This document shows positions 23,419 to 23,498 of a DNA stretch of 23,498 bases, one piece after another. Positions within the stretch are counted from its first letter, which is position 1. Each line of letters begins with the position of its first letter. Source of the stretch: an uncultured Eubacteriales bacterium (lineage in GTDB: Bacteria; Bacillota; Clostridia; Oscillospirales; CAG-272); assembly GCA_900546315.1 (NCBI GenBank), contig URCP01000039.1, forward strand, positions 1 to 23,498, given 5' to 3'. Made by a program: the position numbers and the translations under genes. The notes beneath the pieces were generated by a model. It saw only the letters and a program-made list of their open reading frames with translations, was not told where the DNA came from and ran no database searches.

Positions 23419-23470
23419 AAAGACTCGTAGCAGCTCCGGATACTAAAGTATCCAGCTGCCACGAGTCTTT
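23419..23470 (-). ncRNA. Long domain IV-type hairpin of the group II intron
   Basis: 17-nt arms AAAGACTCGT(A/G)GCAGCT with their complement, an inner GGATAC/GTATCC stem and a 4-nt loop. The one mismatch is A-C on the + strand but G-U on the - strand, which indicates that the - strand RNA is the real one. Confidence 0.7.
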
Positions 23471-23496
23471 GGTTTATAATGGAGCATTTCAATACC
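23443..23496 (-). CDS. Possible last codons of the intron-encoded protein
   Basis: A frame open from the right edge reads GIEMLHYKPKTRGSWIL and stops at 23443-23445 inside the domain IV hairpin. It could be the C-terminus of a group II reverse transcriptase/maturase, but 17 residues are too few to say. Confidence 0.25.
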   Translation of the reverse strand, partial: GIEMLHYKPKTRGSWIL

Positions 23497-23498
23497 GG

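Larger units (their letters stand above)
23330..23498 (-). mobile_element. 3' end of a group II intron (cut by the window edge)
   Basis: Read on the - strand. Domain V (23371-23402): 9-bp lower stem ACCGCCGUG/CACGGUGGU, a 2-nt CG bulge, and a 4-bp upper stem UACC/GGUA with loop GGUC. The lower stem holds a CGC triad whose middle G makes a G-U pair, as in domain V. Domain VI follows with stem GGCTCT/AGAGCC (23341-23360) and CCTATTCGAT, whose A at 23336 lies 6 nt from the end: a good branch point. The intron therefore ends at about 23330 in AT. It inserts upstream of the lysA promoter. The intron body and its reverse transcriptase lie beyond the right edge. Confidence 0.82.

Noticed and set aside
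1..23498. CRISPR arrays, tRNA or rRNA genes
   Set aside because: No regularly spaced repeats, cloverleaf or rRNA-like sequence was seen on either strand.

Overview
The window looks like a chromosomal piece from an uncultured, spore-forming member of the class Clostridia. It is GC-rich in its genes and AT-rich between them. Supporting signs are a full-length spoIVA, a Gram-positive style infC-rpmI-rplT operon with a leader attenuator, a Firmicutes-type LexA (Cheo-like) box, metG followed directly by tatD, strong GGAGG-type ribosome binding sites, and clostridial lipoprotein solute-binding proteins. The organism name is an inference.

Left part (1-7021): a 5'-truncated solute-binding protein, then spoIVA, facing a lexA-acetyltransferase operon whose promoter carries a LexA box. 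Next come an unassigned six-helix membrane protein and a second acetyltransferase. The infC-rpmI-rplT operon follows, with a textbook promoter, an intrinsic terminator inside its leader, and an AUU start codon on infC.

Middle part (7089-14374): a run of + strand genes. They encode a SpoU-family RNA methyltransferase, nagA, metG, tatD, an alpha/beta hydrolase and a GH39-like clan GH-A glycoside hydrolase. The last has its own promoter with an inverted repeat around it.

Right part (14381-23498): a - strand pair of a lipoprotein solute-binding gene, broken by a 10-nt G tract just after the lipobox, and a phosphodiesterase/phosphatase. Divergent from it is a cassette of an internally duplicated DUF1538 membrane protein and two different PII-like proteins, the best candidate here for an under-described system. 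Then come - strand carbohydrate genes (polysaccharide deacetylase, HAD phosphatase, TIM-barrel sugar isomerase), a diaminopimelate decarboxylase, and the 3' end of a group II intron running off the right edge.

The shared theme is housekeeping translation and sporulation genes mixed with carbohydrate scavenging (two solute-binding proteins without permeases in view, nagA, esterase, glycosidase, deacetylase, isomerase). The most notable features are the DUF1538/PII/PII cassette, the frameshifted poly-G lipoprotein, the SOS-linked acetyltransferase, and the AUU-started infC behind an attenuator.
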